Of a stretch of DNA of 64,000 nt, positions 43,143-51,261 are shown one piece after another. Origin of the DNA: PALSA-612 sp963704335 (lineage in GTDB: Bacteria > Actinomycetota > Thermoleophilia > Gaiellales > Gaiellaceae); contig OY969889.1 in assembly GCA_963704335.1 (NCBI GenBank), positions 2,480,001 to 2,544,000 on the forward strand, read 5' to 3'. The translations under genes were made by a program, and so were the position numbers. The notes beneath the pieces are model-generated. The model was not told where the DNA came from. It made no database searches and was given only the letters and a program-made list of their open reading frames with translations. Each line of letters opens with the position of its first letter. Within the stretch, counting starts at the first letter, position 1.

Positions 43143-43342
43143 GCCAACGGGTCTACATCTACGCATGGGGGAACACACCGGAGCGAGCGCCGCTGAAAGG
43201 CCGCGCGTGCGTCGTGCTTGCGCGTGGAAGTCTCAACAGCGCTCTCATGCAGTTCGTCGACTCCGGCGAGAAAGTCGTCTCGAGCCGCGGTGCCTTGCGT
43301 CGGCGGCGGGCATTTGGGCCACTAGTGGCCCACGGCCAGTAG
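43139..43342 (+). CDS. small conserved actinobacterial protein, 67 residues
   Basis: The protein begins MSQRVYIYAWGNTPERAPLK and contains GRACVVLARGSLNSALMQFV followed by a short strand and RGALRRRR. I recall similar 60-70 residue actinobacterial proteins with a GRxCxVLARGxxNSAL core, predicted to be small beta-barrels that may bind nucleic acid. The longer frame from 43070 is less likely. No ribosome-binding site is seen. Function unknown. Confidence 0.55.
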   Translation: MSQRVYIYAWGNTPERAPLKGRACVVLARGSLNSALMQFVDSGEKVVSSRGALRRRRAFGPLVAHGQ

Positions 43343-43368
43343 TAAGGCGGCACCCGCAAGAGTGACGA

Positions 43369-43394
43369 AACCCCCGTCCTAGCGGGGGTTTCTC
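43369..43394 (-). terminator. terminator downstream of tRNA-Pro
   Basis: AAACCCCCG and CGGGGGTTT form a nine-base stem around TCCTAG, with T-rich ends on both strands. It lies directly 3' of the minus-strand tRNA and 3' of the plus-strand small gene, so it can serve both. Confidence 0.75.
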
Positions 43395-43399
43395 TCAGG

Positions 43400-43474
43400 T
43401 CGGGGCGGACAGATTCGAACTGTCGACCTCTAGTCCCCCAGACTAGCGCGCTAACCAGGCTGCGCCACGCCCCG
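43400..43474 (-). tRNA. tRNA-Pro (anticodon GGG)
   Basis: Read on the minus strand, the acceptor CGGGGCG pairs with CGCCCCG (discriminator A), and D stems GCGC/GCGC hold AGCCTGGTTA. The anticodon stem CTAGT/ACTAG encloses loop CTGGGGG with GGG at 34-36, and the T arm GACAG-TTCGAAT-CTGTC closes it. All stems are perfect. CCA is not encoded. Confidence 0.95.
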
Positions 43475-43518
43475 ATGTGCTCGACACCTTACCGCTCCCG
43501 CCGTTCCCCATAAAGGAA

Positions 43519-43550
43519 GAGGGCGGCGGGGCTTTCGCCCCGCCGCCCTC
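43519..43550 (-). terminator. strong terminator of the large secreted-protein gene
   Basis: A 14-base perfect GC-rich stem (GAGGGCGGCGGGGC with its complement) encloses a four-base loop and is followed on the minus strand by TTCCTTTAT. It lies 39 bases after the 656-codon gene and just upstream of tRNA-Pro. Confidence 0.8.
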
Positions 43551-43588
43551 GGACCCTTGGCCGTGAGCGGTGTTGTTCTTACCGGACC

Positions 43589-45559
43589 TTAGGGGTGATT
43601 CGCCCTGTTGAGCGACGTACCCCAGTTGGCGAAGAACGTCCGCGTGCCACCACAGGTGTCGTCGATGAGGAACTGCGACAGCGAGCAGTTCGGCACCGGG
43701 ATGAACTCGCTCGTGAAGTAGATCGAGTTCCCCATGGTCGCGGCTCCCGAGTAGTCACCCCAGCGCGGGCGGTAGAAGCCCGTGATGGCGTCGTACTGCG
43801 TGAAGCCGTCCTGAACGCCGCGGCCCTGGTTCGAGATCTGGATTGCCCCGGGTGCCTGGTGCGTCGAGAAGACCGAGTAGGCGCTCGAAGGGTAGATGTG
43901 GGAGGCACTCACGGAGTACGCGGCGAGTGCGAGCCCGTTATCCAGAATCGAAACGGCCGGGAACTGCAGGTCGGCCGACGGGTTGTTGATCGTCCAGTGG
44001 CGAGCGAGGCTCGTCGTGTTGATGCTGCTCCCGAGGTTGATCCCGAAGAGCATGATCCCAGCCCTGCCGCCGACCGCCGTACCGAGGCCGCCCCACATGA
44101 CGCGGGCGCCGGTCGGCAGCGTGGTCATCATCGTGTCACGCATGCGGTCGTCACCCGAGTCGATCGGGCCAGGGTTGCTGCAACCGGCCGGCGGCGTGCC
44201 AGGGGCACACAGTCCGGCGAGCACCAGGAAGTCTCCCAGTGGGTTGCCGTTAGCGGTAGTCGGGCCGGTCACCGTCTGCGGCTGTGCAGACAGCGGGGGC
44301 GGAGAGTACGTCTGGTGCCCCAGCTCGAGCACGCCCAGGGAGCCTGCGATGTTCGGAATGAAGGCGCCGATCGAGGACGTGTTGGTGAACTGCCAGACGG
44401 CGATGCGGTTGTCACCCGAGCCGAAGAACTCGAGCGAGCTCATCGCCCACTGCGTGCCCAGGTTGCGGGTGTCGTAGCGGCCGTTGGCCGAGTCGGACGG
44501 CTGGATGGAGTACCAGCACGGCCCACCGCCGACCACACAGTCACCGAACGTGAAGTCCGGGAAGATGGCGGGCTCGGTGGAGATGTCGAACGCGACGACG
44601 TTCGGGAACGGTGACCCGAGCGCCAGTGCGACCTTGTCGACCATGATGTACGCGGAGCCACAGAAGCCCGTAGCGCACTCCGTGCCGTCACCGTCGAGGT
44701 CGAACTGGTTGGTCGAGATCGAGATCGAGAACTGGTCGGAGCCGAGGTTCGGCTGGTCGGCGAGACAGAGGCCGAGCGAGCAGCCCTGCAGACCCGTCTC
44801 GTCCGGGTCGCCGCCGAAGGTGCCCAGGTCGAGGAAGTAGATGTTCCACGGCCCGCGCGGGTCCGAGCTCGTGCTCACGGCGATGTAGACGCCGGAGAAC
44901 GTCGCGAAGTCCGACACGGCTTCGGTCATGTACCAGCGACCCGTGCTGTGGTTGTACGAGCACAGCGGGTCGAACAGGCTGTTGACGAAGTCGCCGAAGA
45001 ACGCTTCCATCGGGATGGGCGCCGTCAGCTTGTTCAGGTTGGCGTTCGAGATCTGCACCTGACTGTTGACGACCTGAATGACGAAGCCCTGCCCAGCACA
45101 GACCGAGGGGTCGGGCGGCTCGAGGTTGTAGCCACCGAACTGCTCCTGCTGGTACGCGTTCACGCCGGTCGTGGACAGCACCGTCGGGTGCTTGCCCGTG
45201 ATCGGCTGAGCGGTCGCAGCAGCGGTTGCGTTGAGGCCACTGGGGGCCTTGTACGAGAGTGCGGAGCCCTTCTGGAACTTCCCCACACGGTTGTTCACAC
45301 TGCCGGCGAGGAGATTGCCCTTGGCCGAAGCCTGAAGCACGGCCTTATAAGGGTTCTTCTCCAACGCCTTACCGGCGACCTGAGTCAGGCTTCCCATGCG
45401 GGCCACTTTCGAGGCCTTCATGTTCTTGCCCGTCAACGGTATTGGAGTCGCCATTGATCCTTCTGAATTTGCAGGCGCGCCCGTCGCTGCGCCGGCAAAA
45501 GCCATGGCAGCAAAGACGCCGAGTAGGGCTACGCCTGCGAGGGATCTACTGAAGTGCAT
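43589..45559 (-). CDS. large secreted protein of unknown function
   Basis: A 656-residue protein with a signal peptide (SLAGVALLGVFAAMAFAGAA) followed by a Lys/Ala-rich linker and a long beta-rich, Asn/Ser/Thr-rich body. Repeated blade-like motifs (VCAGQGFVIQVVNSQVQISN, DPLCSYNHSTGRWYMTEAVS, YIAVSTSSDPRGPWNIYF, RPRWGDYSGAAT) suggest a beta-propeller. Several cysteine pairs suit an extracellular setting. No catalytic motif or anchor is recognised. The ATG has GGGAG about seven bases upstream, and a dedicated promoter and strong terminator frame it as a single, probably well-expressed unit. Confidence 0.75.
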   Translation of the reverse strand: MHFSRSLAGVALLGVFAAMAFAGAATGAPANSEGSMATPIPLTGKNMKASKVARMGSLTQVAGKALEKNPYKAVLQASAKGNLLAGSVNNRVGKFQKGSALSYKAPSGLNATAAATAQPITGKHPTVLSTTGVNAYQQEQFGGYNLEPPDPSVCAGQGFVIQVVNSQVQISNANLNKLTAPIPMEAFFGDFVNSLFDPLCSYNHSTGRWYMTEAVSDFATFSGVYIAVSTSSDPRGPWNIYFLDLGTFGGDPDETGLQGCSLGLCLADQPNLGSDQFSISISTNQFDLDGDGTECATGFCGSAYIMVDKVALALGSPFPNVVAFDISTEPAIFPDFTFGDCVVGGGPCWYSIQPSDSANGRYDTRNLGTQWAMSSLEFFGSGDNRIAVWQFTNTSSIGAFIPNIAGSLGVLELGHQTYSPPPLSAQPQTVTGPTTANGNPLGDFLVLAGLCAPGTPPAGCSNPGPIDSGDDRMRDTMMTTLPTGARVMWGGLGTAVGGRAGIMLFGINLGSSINTTSLARHWTINNPSADLQFPAVSILDNGLALAAYSVSASHIYPSSAYSVFSTHQAPGAIQISNQGRGVQDGFTQYDAITGFYRPRWGDYSGAATMGNSIYFTSEFIPVPNCSLSQFLIDDTCGGTRTFFANWGTSLNRANHP

Positions 45560-45977
45560 CTGAGGTCTCCCTCCTCCTTACTCGGGGTGTAGATAGCCGC
45601 GACGGGCTACCTTCGGTCAACAACAACGGCTTGTTCAAGCCGTCATTCCGTATCACGGCGGCCGGACAGACACCGTCGATACGGCTCAAGCGCACGTCGT
45701 CGATCCGGTCCGGCACGGCCAAGGGGGCGAGCATACACAAGCCCTTTCTGCTCTGCAACTGACGTTCCGGCATACCTATCGGCACCCTCGGGGAGGGTCC
45801 TGAGAGGCCGCGCGGGGATCCGTAGCCTTTGCAGGGGTTTGTGACGCATGCCCAGTACATCGTGTGTTGGCTTCGCCTGGAATTGCCGCGTTCCTGCCTC
45901 GCTAACGGCGACCCGCAAACCCTTACAAACCGCGAACAATCAGGGTGATCGGCCTCTCTTGACGAATAGAGGGAGGG
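45560..45977. other. 418-base divergent spacer with promoter and structured elements
   Basis: The spacer separates the large secreted protein (minus) from the M23 peptidase (plus). It contains a minus-strand promoter at 45590-45620, an 18-base inverted repeat at 45626-45643, and a second pair, CCGTATC/GATACGG, near 45645-45680. Complementary GGGTTTGT (45835-45842) and CAAACCC/ACAAACC (45916-45931) could form a long-range stem. I looked for c-di-GMP, c-di-AMP, TPP and cobalamin riboswitch cores and found none convincing. Confidence 0.5.
45590..45643 (-). promoter_or_regulatory. promoter and upstream inverted repeat of the large secreted-protein gene
   Basis: On the minus strand TTGACC (45620-45615) is followed after 18-19 bases by CTATCT/TATCTA (45596-45590). 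Five bases upstream of the -35 is ACGGCTTG-TT-CAAGCCGT (45626-45643), an inverted repeat placed where an activator would bind. Confidence 0.5.
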
Positions 45978-46838
45978 ATGCGCTTCCTCGCCGCGTCTGT
46001 GGGCACGATCTGTGCGCTTTGCCTGCTCCCGTCGTCCGGGCAGCCGGCGGCTGCCGGCAACGCCGACATCGCCGCCCTGCAGGTGGCGCTGCGGGCCGCC
46101 GATGCATACGTCGGCCCGGTCGACGGCTGGCGCGGGCCGGAGACGGACGAGGCGCTTCTGGCCTTCCAGCAGCGGGAAGGCCTGGAGCCCGACGGGATCG
46201 TCGGCCCCCGCACGCGTCACGCTCTCGGACGGTTCGGGCGGCCGGAGCTCGGGGCGCGCTCGCTCGCCGCCGGTGTGCGCGGCTGGGACGTCGCCGAGCT
46301 CCAGTTCAAGCTCGCCTGGCACGGCTTCCCGTCGGGGCCGTTCGACGGCGCCTTCGGCCCACGCCTGGAGGCTGCGGTGCGCCGCTTCCAGCGTTTCTCC
46401 CACTTGCCGCGCATCGGTGTCGCCGGGCCTAGAACTGTTGCTGCCCTGCGTAACGCTCGACCGACTAGCCCGCTCGACCTGGGCCGGCCGGTTGAGGGAG
46501 AGATCGGCGATGGGTTCGGGCCGAGGAGCGGCTCGTTCCACGCCGGCCTCGACTTCGTGGCCTCGGCCGGCACGCCTGTGACCGCCGCGCGTGCCGGCCG
46601 TGTGGTCTGGGCGGGGCCGTTGGGCAGCTTCGGCAACACGGTTGTCGTGGCGCACGGCAGCGGCGTGAGGACGCTCTACGCACATCTCGATCAGATCGAC
46701 GTGGGCCTGCTCGACCGCGTCGCGCTCGGCGTCCGACTCGGCACCGTCGGCTCGACCGGGCGCTCCACCGGCCCGCACCTCCACTTCGAGGTAAGGGTGC
46801 GCGGCGCCGCCGTCGACCCGCTCGGCGCTCTCGACTAG
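45978..46838 (+). CDS. secreted M23 peptidase with two peptidoglycan-binding domains
   Basis: The 286-residue protein has a signal peptide (about 1-26) and two PG_binding_1 repeats (about 30-80 and 90-150; GPVDGWRGPETDEALLAFQQ, SGPFDGAFGPRLEAAVRRFQ). A LytM/M23 metallopeptidase domain (about 165-286) carries zinc ligands in FHAGLDF and GPHLHFEV. It should cut peptidoglycan cross-bridges or stems outside the cell. The start has AGGGAGGG directly before the ATG. Its stop shares CTAG with the convergent XRE gene. Confidence 0.93.
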   Translation: MRFLAASVGTICALCLLPSSGQPAAAGNADIAALQVALRAADAYVGPVDGWRGPETDEALLAFQQREGLEPDGIVGPRTRHALGRFGRPELGARSLAAGVRGWDVAELQFKLAWHGFPSGPFDGAFGPRLEAAVRRFQRFSHLPRIGVAGPRTVAALRNARPTSPLDLGRPVEGEIGDGFGPRSGSFHAGLDFVASAGTPVTAARAGRVVWAGPLGSFGNTVVVAHGSGVRTLYAHLDQIDVGLLDRVALGVRLGTVGSTGRSTGPHLHFEVRVRGAAVDPLGALD

Positions 46839-47131
46839 CTCAGCCGCTTGTAGAGGCGGTCGACGAGATCGGGCATCCGCTCGAGCCGCTCGGTGATCAC
46901 GCGCACGCGGTATTCGAGGAAGTGCTCTGGCTCGACGCCGAGCGCGCGCGCGAGCCGCGCGAGGATCTCGTTGGAAGGCACCGGCCGGTTGCCGTGCATG
47001 ATGTGGTTGAGGTAGCCGGCGGAGAGGCCCGTCTTCGCGGCAAGGGCCCTGAACGTCACACCGGTCTCGGCCATGAGCCGGATCGCCGTCTCGCCAAAGG
47101 GCTGCTCGCTGAACTGCCGCCTTCTCGCCAT
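46835..47131 (-). CDS. small XRE-family helix-turn-helix regulator
   Basis: A 98-residue protein with one Cro/CI-type HTH (VTFRALAAKTGLSAGYLNHI, about 24-80) and a short helical tail (EHFLEYRVRVITERLERMPD). It starts on the last base of the proS stop (TGATG), so it is co-transcribed with proS. No ligand domain is present; target unknown. Confidence 0.85.
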   Translation of the reverse strand: MARRRQFSEQPFGETAIRLMAETGVTFRALAAKTGLSAGYLNHIMHGNRPVPSNEILARLARALGVEPEHFLEYRVRVITERLERMPDLVDRLYKRLS

Positions 47132-48780
47132 CAGACCGTCACCTCTTCCAGCCGCACCCGCTGCTCCTCCCCAGTCTGCCGCACGAGCACGTCCACCGCG
47201 CCGTCCTCGAGCGTCTTCTTGCCGACGGTGACGCGAATGGGGCAGCCGATGAGATCCGCGTCGGCGAACTTCTCGCCGGCTCGGAGCTCGCGGTCGTCGA
47301 GCAGGACGTCGGCGCCGGCTGCCTCCAGCCGCTGCTCGAGCGCCTCCGCCTGCTCCTCAAGGCCTGGCAGGCACACTATGTGGACGTCGTAGGGCGCCAC
47401 CGATCTGGGCCAGACGATGCCGCGGTCGTCGTGGTGCTGCTCGACGATGGCCGCCATAACACGGCCAGGCCCGATGCCGTAGCTGCCGCCGAGCAGCGGC
47501 TGCTCACGCCCGTCCTCGTCGAGGAACGTCGCCTTCAGCGGGCCAGAGTAAAAGGTGGCGAAGTTGAAGATGTGGCCGACCTCGATCGCCGTCCGGAACT
47601 CGAGCGCACCACCGCACTCATGGCATAGATCACCTTCGCGGGGCTCCCGCAGGTCGGCGAACTCCGGCTCGTAGTCGCGGCCGGCCTCGACCCCGCGGAG
47701 GTGCCAGCCGTCTCGGTTTGCTCCCGCCACGAACTGGCCTGAACGCAGCGTCTCGTCTGCGAGAACGGTGCCCTCGAACCCGACGGGACCGAGCGACCCC
47801 CCTCCAGCGCCGAACGCTGTCCGGATCTCCTCGTCGTTGGCGGGCCGGGACGCACCGGCTAGAGCGTCGTATAGCTTCGTTTCCGACAGCCGGTCGTCGC
47901 CGCGTACGAGCGCGAGCACGAGCGTGTCGTCCGCTGTCACCACGGGCATCGCCTTGGAGGTTGCGGCGGTATCGATGCCGAGCAACTCGGCGAGCGCCTC
48001 GATCGTTTCTACGCCCGGCGTCTCCACCTCCTCCGGCGCCTCGAGCGACTCAGGAAAGGCGGGGGCTCGAGGCAGCGCACGTGCGATCTCCAGATCGGCC
48101 GCATAGTCGCCGTTCTCGCACGTGACGAGCATGTTCTCGCCCGAGCCCGCAGGCGCCAGAAAACCAAAGGAGAGCTTGCCGCCCATGATCCCGCTTTCGG
48201 CCTGGACGTCGAGCGCTTCCAACTCGCAGCGGTCGAAGATCCGCTTGTAAGCGCCGCGGTTGGCCTCGAAGCTCTCGCGCGCACTCGCCTCGTCGCGGTC
48301 GAACGAGTAGGCGTCCTTCATGATGAACTCGCGCACTCGCAGCAGCCCGCCGCGCGGCCGCGGCTCGTCGCGGTCCTTGACGGCGAAGTGGTACCAGAGC
48401 TGCGGCAGCTCCTTGTATGACTGCAGCTCCCGGGCGTGGTAGGTCACCGTCTCCTCGTGCGTCAAGGGCAGGATGTACCGTCGGCCCGTGCGATCCTGGA
48501 GGTGAAAGAGCTCGGGGATCTTGTCCCGCCCCGTCGCCTCCCAGAGCTCGACCGGCGTGAGCAGAGGCATCAGCATCTCCTGACCGCCGATCGCGTTCAT
48601 CTCCTCGCGGATGATCTGCTCGACCTTGCGGTGCACCCGCCAGCCGAGCGGCATGAACGTCCAGAGGCCCGCGCTCACCTGCCGGATGAAGCCGCCGCGG
48701 ACGAGCAGCTTGTGGCTCGCGGCCTCGGCGTCCGCCGGGTCCTCGCGCAGAGTGGGCAGGAAAAGCTGGGACGCCCGCAT
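47131..48780 (-). CDS. proS: prolyl-tRNA synthetase, bacterial type
   Basis: A 549-residue class II synthetase with motif 1 and 2 regions (RQVSAGLWTFMPLGWRVHRK, ILPLTHEETVTYHA, REFIMKDAYSFD), the bacterial INS editing domain (about 220-380), motif 3 (GGSYGIGPGRVMAAIVEQHH) and a C-terminal anticodon-binding domain (VAPYDVHIVCLPG). It charges tRNA-Pro and clears mischarged Ala-tRNA-Pro. One tRNA-Pro gene lies 3.7 kb away. Confidence 0.97.
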   Translation of the reverse strand: MRASQLFLPTLREDPADAEAASHKLLVRGGFIRQVSAGLWTFMPLGWRVHRKVEQIIREEMNAIGGQEMLMPLLTPVELWEATGRDKIPELFHLQDRTGRRYILPLTHEETVTYHARELQSYKELPQLWYHFAVKDRDEPRPRGGLLRVREFIMKDAYSFDRDEASARESFEANRGAYKRIFDRCELEALDVQAESGIMGGKLSFGFLAPAGSGENMLVTCENGDYAADLEIARALPRAPAFPESLEAPEEVETPGVETIEALAELLGIDTAATSKAMPVVTADDTLVLALVRGDDRLSETKLYDALAGASRPANDEEIRTAFGAGGGSLGPVGFEGTVLADETLRSGQFVAGANRDGWHLRGVEAGRDYEPEFADLREPREGDLCHECGGALEFRTAIEVGHIFNFATFYSGPLKATFLDEDGREQPLLGGSYGIGPGRVMAAIVEQHHDDRGIVWPRSVAPYDVHIVCLPGLEEQAEALEQRLEAAGADVLLDDRELRAGEKFADADLIGCPIRVTVGKKTLEDGAVDVLVRQTGEEQRVRLEEVTV

Positions 48781-48789
48781 CAGGGCAGG

Positions 48790-49923
48790 TTATTCCAGGG
48801 GGATCATCGACGCCTCGGCCATTGCGAGCGCGGCAGGCTTCGCCATCTTCAGCCGCTTCGGCCTTTGCATGCCGGCGGCGATCCAGGCGTCGATCTCGCC
48901 GAAGAGCTCGTCCACGAGCACGTCCGACGGCACCTTCTTCAGCACGCGTCCGTGCGCGTAGACGAAGCCGACGTCGCGCCCGCCTGCGATGCCGAAGTCC
49001 GCGTCCCCGGCCTCGCCTGGGCCGTTGACGGCGCAACCGAGCACGGCCACCTCGAAAGCCTCGGCATACGTGTCCAGCCGCTCCTCGACCTTCGCCGCCA
49101 GCTTCTCCACGCCGACGTTGTCGCGTCCGCAGGAGGGGCACGCAATGAGGATCGGGCCACGCTCGCGGAGCCCGAGCGCCTTGAGGATCTCCCAGGCGAC
49201 CTTGATCTCCTCCACGGGGTCCGCTGTGAGTGAGACGCGCATCGTGTCCCCGATCCCGTCCACGAGCAGCGCGCCCATGCCGACGGCGCTCTTGATCCCG
49301 CCGGAGAACGGCGTGCCCGCTTCGGTGACGCCGAGGTGCAGCGGGTACGGCACTTTCGCGTAGAGCATGCGGTAGGCGCGGATCATCGTCGGCACGTGGC
49401 TGGACTTCACGGAGATCTTGAAGTCGCGGTAGTCGAGCGCTTCCAGCAGCCTTACTTCCTCGAGGGCGGCCTCGACGAGCGCCTCGGCCTGGTCCTCCTG
49501 CGCGAGCGCTGCCAGATGCTTGGGCAGCGAGCCCGAGTTGGCGCCGATGCGCATCGGGATGCCCGCCTGCTTCGCGGCCCTCACGACGAGCTCCACCTTG
49601 TCAGGCCCGCCGATGTTGCCGGGGTTGATGCGGACGGCCGCGACGCCGCCCTCGATCGCCTTCAGCGCCAGCGAGGCGTTGAAGTGGATGTCGGCGATGA
49701 CGGGCAGCGGCGAGAGCTTGACGATCTTCGGCAGCGCGTCCGCGTCCTCGGTCTTCGGCACGGCCACGCGCACGACCTCGCAGCCGGCAGACGCCAGAGC
49801 GGCAATCTGGGCAGTCGTGGCCTCGACATCGTGCGTCTTCGTCAGCGTCATCGACTGCACGACGACGGGCGCCCCGCCGCCGATCGCGACGCCGCCGACC
49901 GAGATCTGCCGCTCGCTGGCCAT
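48790..49923 (-). CDS. ispG: 4-hydroxy-3-methylbut-2-enyl diphosphate synthase
   Basis: The 377-residue GcpE enzyme performs the next-to-last step of the MEP isoprenoid pathway. It has VVVQSMTLTKTHDV, VIADIHFNASLAL, a TIM-barrel, and [4Fe-4S] cysteines in CPSCGRDN and GCAVNGPGE at the C-terminus. dxr (first committed step) and uppS (prenyl chain) are in the same minus-strand run. Nine bases upstream is TACAAT, and GGCGGAGG lies directly before the ATG. Confidence 0.97.
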   Translation of the reverse strand: MASERQISVGGVAIGGGAPVVVQSMTLTKTHDVEATTAQIAALASAGCEVVRVAVPKTEDADALPKIVKLSPLPVIADIHFNASLALKAIEGGVAAVRINPGNIGGPDKVELVVRAAKQAGIPMRIGANSGSLPKHLAALAQEDQAEALVEAALEEVRLLEALDYRDFKISVKSSHVPTMIRAYRMLYAKVPYPLHLGVTEAGTPFSGGIKSAVGMGALLVDGIGDTMRVSLTADPVEEIKVAWEILKALGLRERGPILIACPSCGRDNVGVEKLAAKVEERLDTYAEAFEVAVLGCAVNGPGEAGDADFGIAGGRDVGFVYAHGRVLKKVPSDVLVDELFGEIDAWIAAGMQRPKRLKMAKPAALAMAEASMIPLE

Positions 49924-49932
49924 CCTCCGCCG

Positions 49933-49938
49933 ATTGTA
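49933..49938 (-). promoter_or_regulatory. -10 element TACAAT of ispG
   Basis: TACAAT on the minus strand ends nine bases before the ispG ATG, so ispG/proS can be transcribed apart from rseP. Confidence 0.5.
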
Positions 49939-49970
49939 GACGGGTCTCAGAGCCCCACCCTCGGCCGAAG

Positions 49971-50030
49971 CGGACAGGTCCTAGTGCCTGGCACTGAGGT
50001 GTGACAATTGTGTGCCAATGCATCCACAGG
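49971..50030 (+). repeat. REP-like element, copy 2, between rseP and ispG
   Basis: It contains the same AGTGCCTGGCACT core (49983-49995) and tail (TGTGCCAAT, ATCCACAGG) as copy 1 at 398-457, with about seven differences over 58 aligned bases. No transposase gene lies here, as expected for a dispersed REP. Confidence 0.75.
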
Positions 50031-50058
50031 CTCGCCGGAGCCCGTGGCCGGGCGGTGG

Positions 50059-51261
50059 TTAGCCGCCGCCGAGGCGGCCGACGTCGTTCGTGAGGCCTAC
50101 AAAGAAAAGGAGTAATACGACGGCGATGCCCACGACGGAGACGCGCTCGTAGATCTCCCGGCGGATCGCGTGGCCACGGATCTTCTCCGCGACCGCGAAC
50201 ACGATGTGGCCGCCGTCCAGCGGCAGCAGCGGCAACAGGTTGAGCAGGCCGAGCGACAGGCTGATGAAGGCCAGCACCGCCAGATACGACTCCCACCCCT
50301 GACGAGCAGCCGACGACGACTCGTCGACGATGCCGATCGGGCTGGCGATCTGTTCGCGCCCCTCCTCGTTGACGATGTTGCCGAGCGACTTGCCGATCTC
50401 GCCGGTTAGCCGCACCGCGAGCAGCACCGACTCCTGCATGGACTCGATCGCGCCGAGAGGCTGCGCGCCGAGGCGGAACCCGAGCCGGTAGACGCCTTCG
50501 TCGACTTCCGCGCGCACCGGGCCGAGCGTCACCCTTTCGCCGTCGCGCAGGACGAGGAGAATCAGCGCGCCGCCTTCCGAGCCTGAGATCCGCTCCGTGA
50601 TCTTCTCCGGCGTCACAGGTGCACCGTCGATCTCGAGGATCCTGTCGCCCGGCTGCAGGCCGATCACCTGCGCCGGACGCCCCTCGAACACCTGCTCTAC
50701 CGTCGTCGTCGCCTTGCCGCCGGCCGACATGAGGACGATCGCGAACACGATGACCGCGAAGGCCAGGTTTGTGGCCGGGCCTGCCCCAATGGCCACGATG
50801 CGCTTCCAGATCGCCTGACGCCAGTACGCGTCCTCGGACAGGCTGTCGCGCACATGCTTGAGCCCGCGCTCGATCCCCTTGGTGGACTCGCTTTCGGCAG
50901 CGACGGCCTCGAAGGCGTCGAGCTCAACACGCGCCTGCGTCCAATCCTCGGCCGTGAGAGCCCGCTTCAGCCGTTCCGCCGGGCCGACGAGCACGGGAGC
51001 GTCGTGGATGGCGCCTCCGAAGAACGCGTCGACGTCCGACGGCTGTGGCCGCGTCATGCCTGGGATCGTCACGTAGCCCCCGAGCGGGATCGCCCGGAAC
51101 GCGTAGTCGATGTCGTTGCGCCGCACCTTCGCAAGCGGCGGACCGAAGCCGATCGAGAAGCCCCGCGGGCGCATGCCGACCGCAAGCGCGCCGTAGAAGT
51201 GGCCCAGCTCGTGAATGACGATCAGGAACGCCAAACCCAGGATCGCGACGGCAATACTCAT
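50059..51261 (-). CDS. rseP: RseP-type intramembrane zinc metalloprotease
   Basis: The 400-residue site-2 protease has the active-site HELGH in the first helix (FLIVIHELGHFYGALAVGM) and RGFSIGFGPPL. A PDZ domain (about 195-260; VIGLQPGDRILEIDGAPV) and the third zinc ligand region NLLPLLPLDGGH follow. An insert of about 60 Glu/Ala-rich residues lies between the first and second conserved parts. It cleaves anti-sigma factors or signal peptides in the membrane. ATG 51261 overlaps the dxr stop (ATGA). Confidence 0.94.
   Translation of the reverse strand: MSIAVAILGLAFLIVIHELGHFYGALAVGMRPRGFSIGFGPPLAKVRRNDIDYAFRAIPLGGYVTIPGMTRPQPSDVDAFFGGAIHDAPVLVGPAERLKRALTAEDWTQARVELDAFEAVAAESESTKGIERGLKHVRDSLSEDAYWRQAIWKRIVAIGAGPATNLAFAVIVFAIVLMSAGGKATTTVEQVFEGRPAQVIGLQPGDRILEIDGAPVTPEKITERISGSEGGALILLVLRDGERVTLGPVRAEVDEGVYRLGFRLGAQPLGAIESMQESVLLAVRLTGEIGKSLGNIVNEEGREQIASPIGIVDESSSAARQGWESYLAVLAFISLSLGLLNLLPLLPLDGGHIVFAVAEKIRGHAIRREIYERVSVVGIAVVLLLFFVGLTNDVGRLGGG

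Noticed and set aside
45643..45939. Possible 98-codon gene in the spacer before the M23 peptidase
   Set aside because: The product is Arg/Pro-rich with no family, no ribosome-binding site, and it lies over complementary sequence better read as RNA structure.
45780..45960. c-di-GMP (GEMM) riboswitch on the minus strand
   Set aside because: Fragments resembling GCAAAG and a TAGGT block occur, but the stem between the AAACC and GCAAAG parts is missing, so the fold cannot form.
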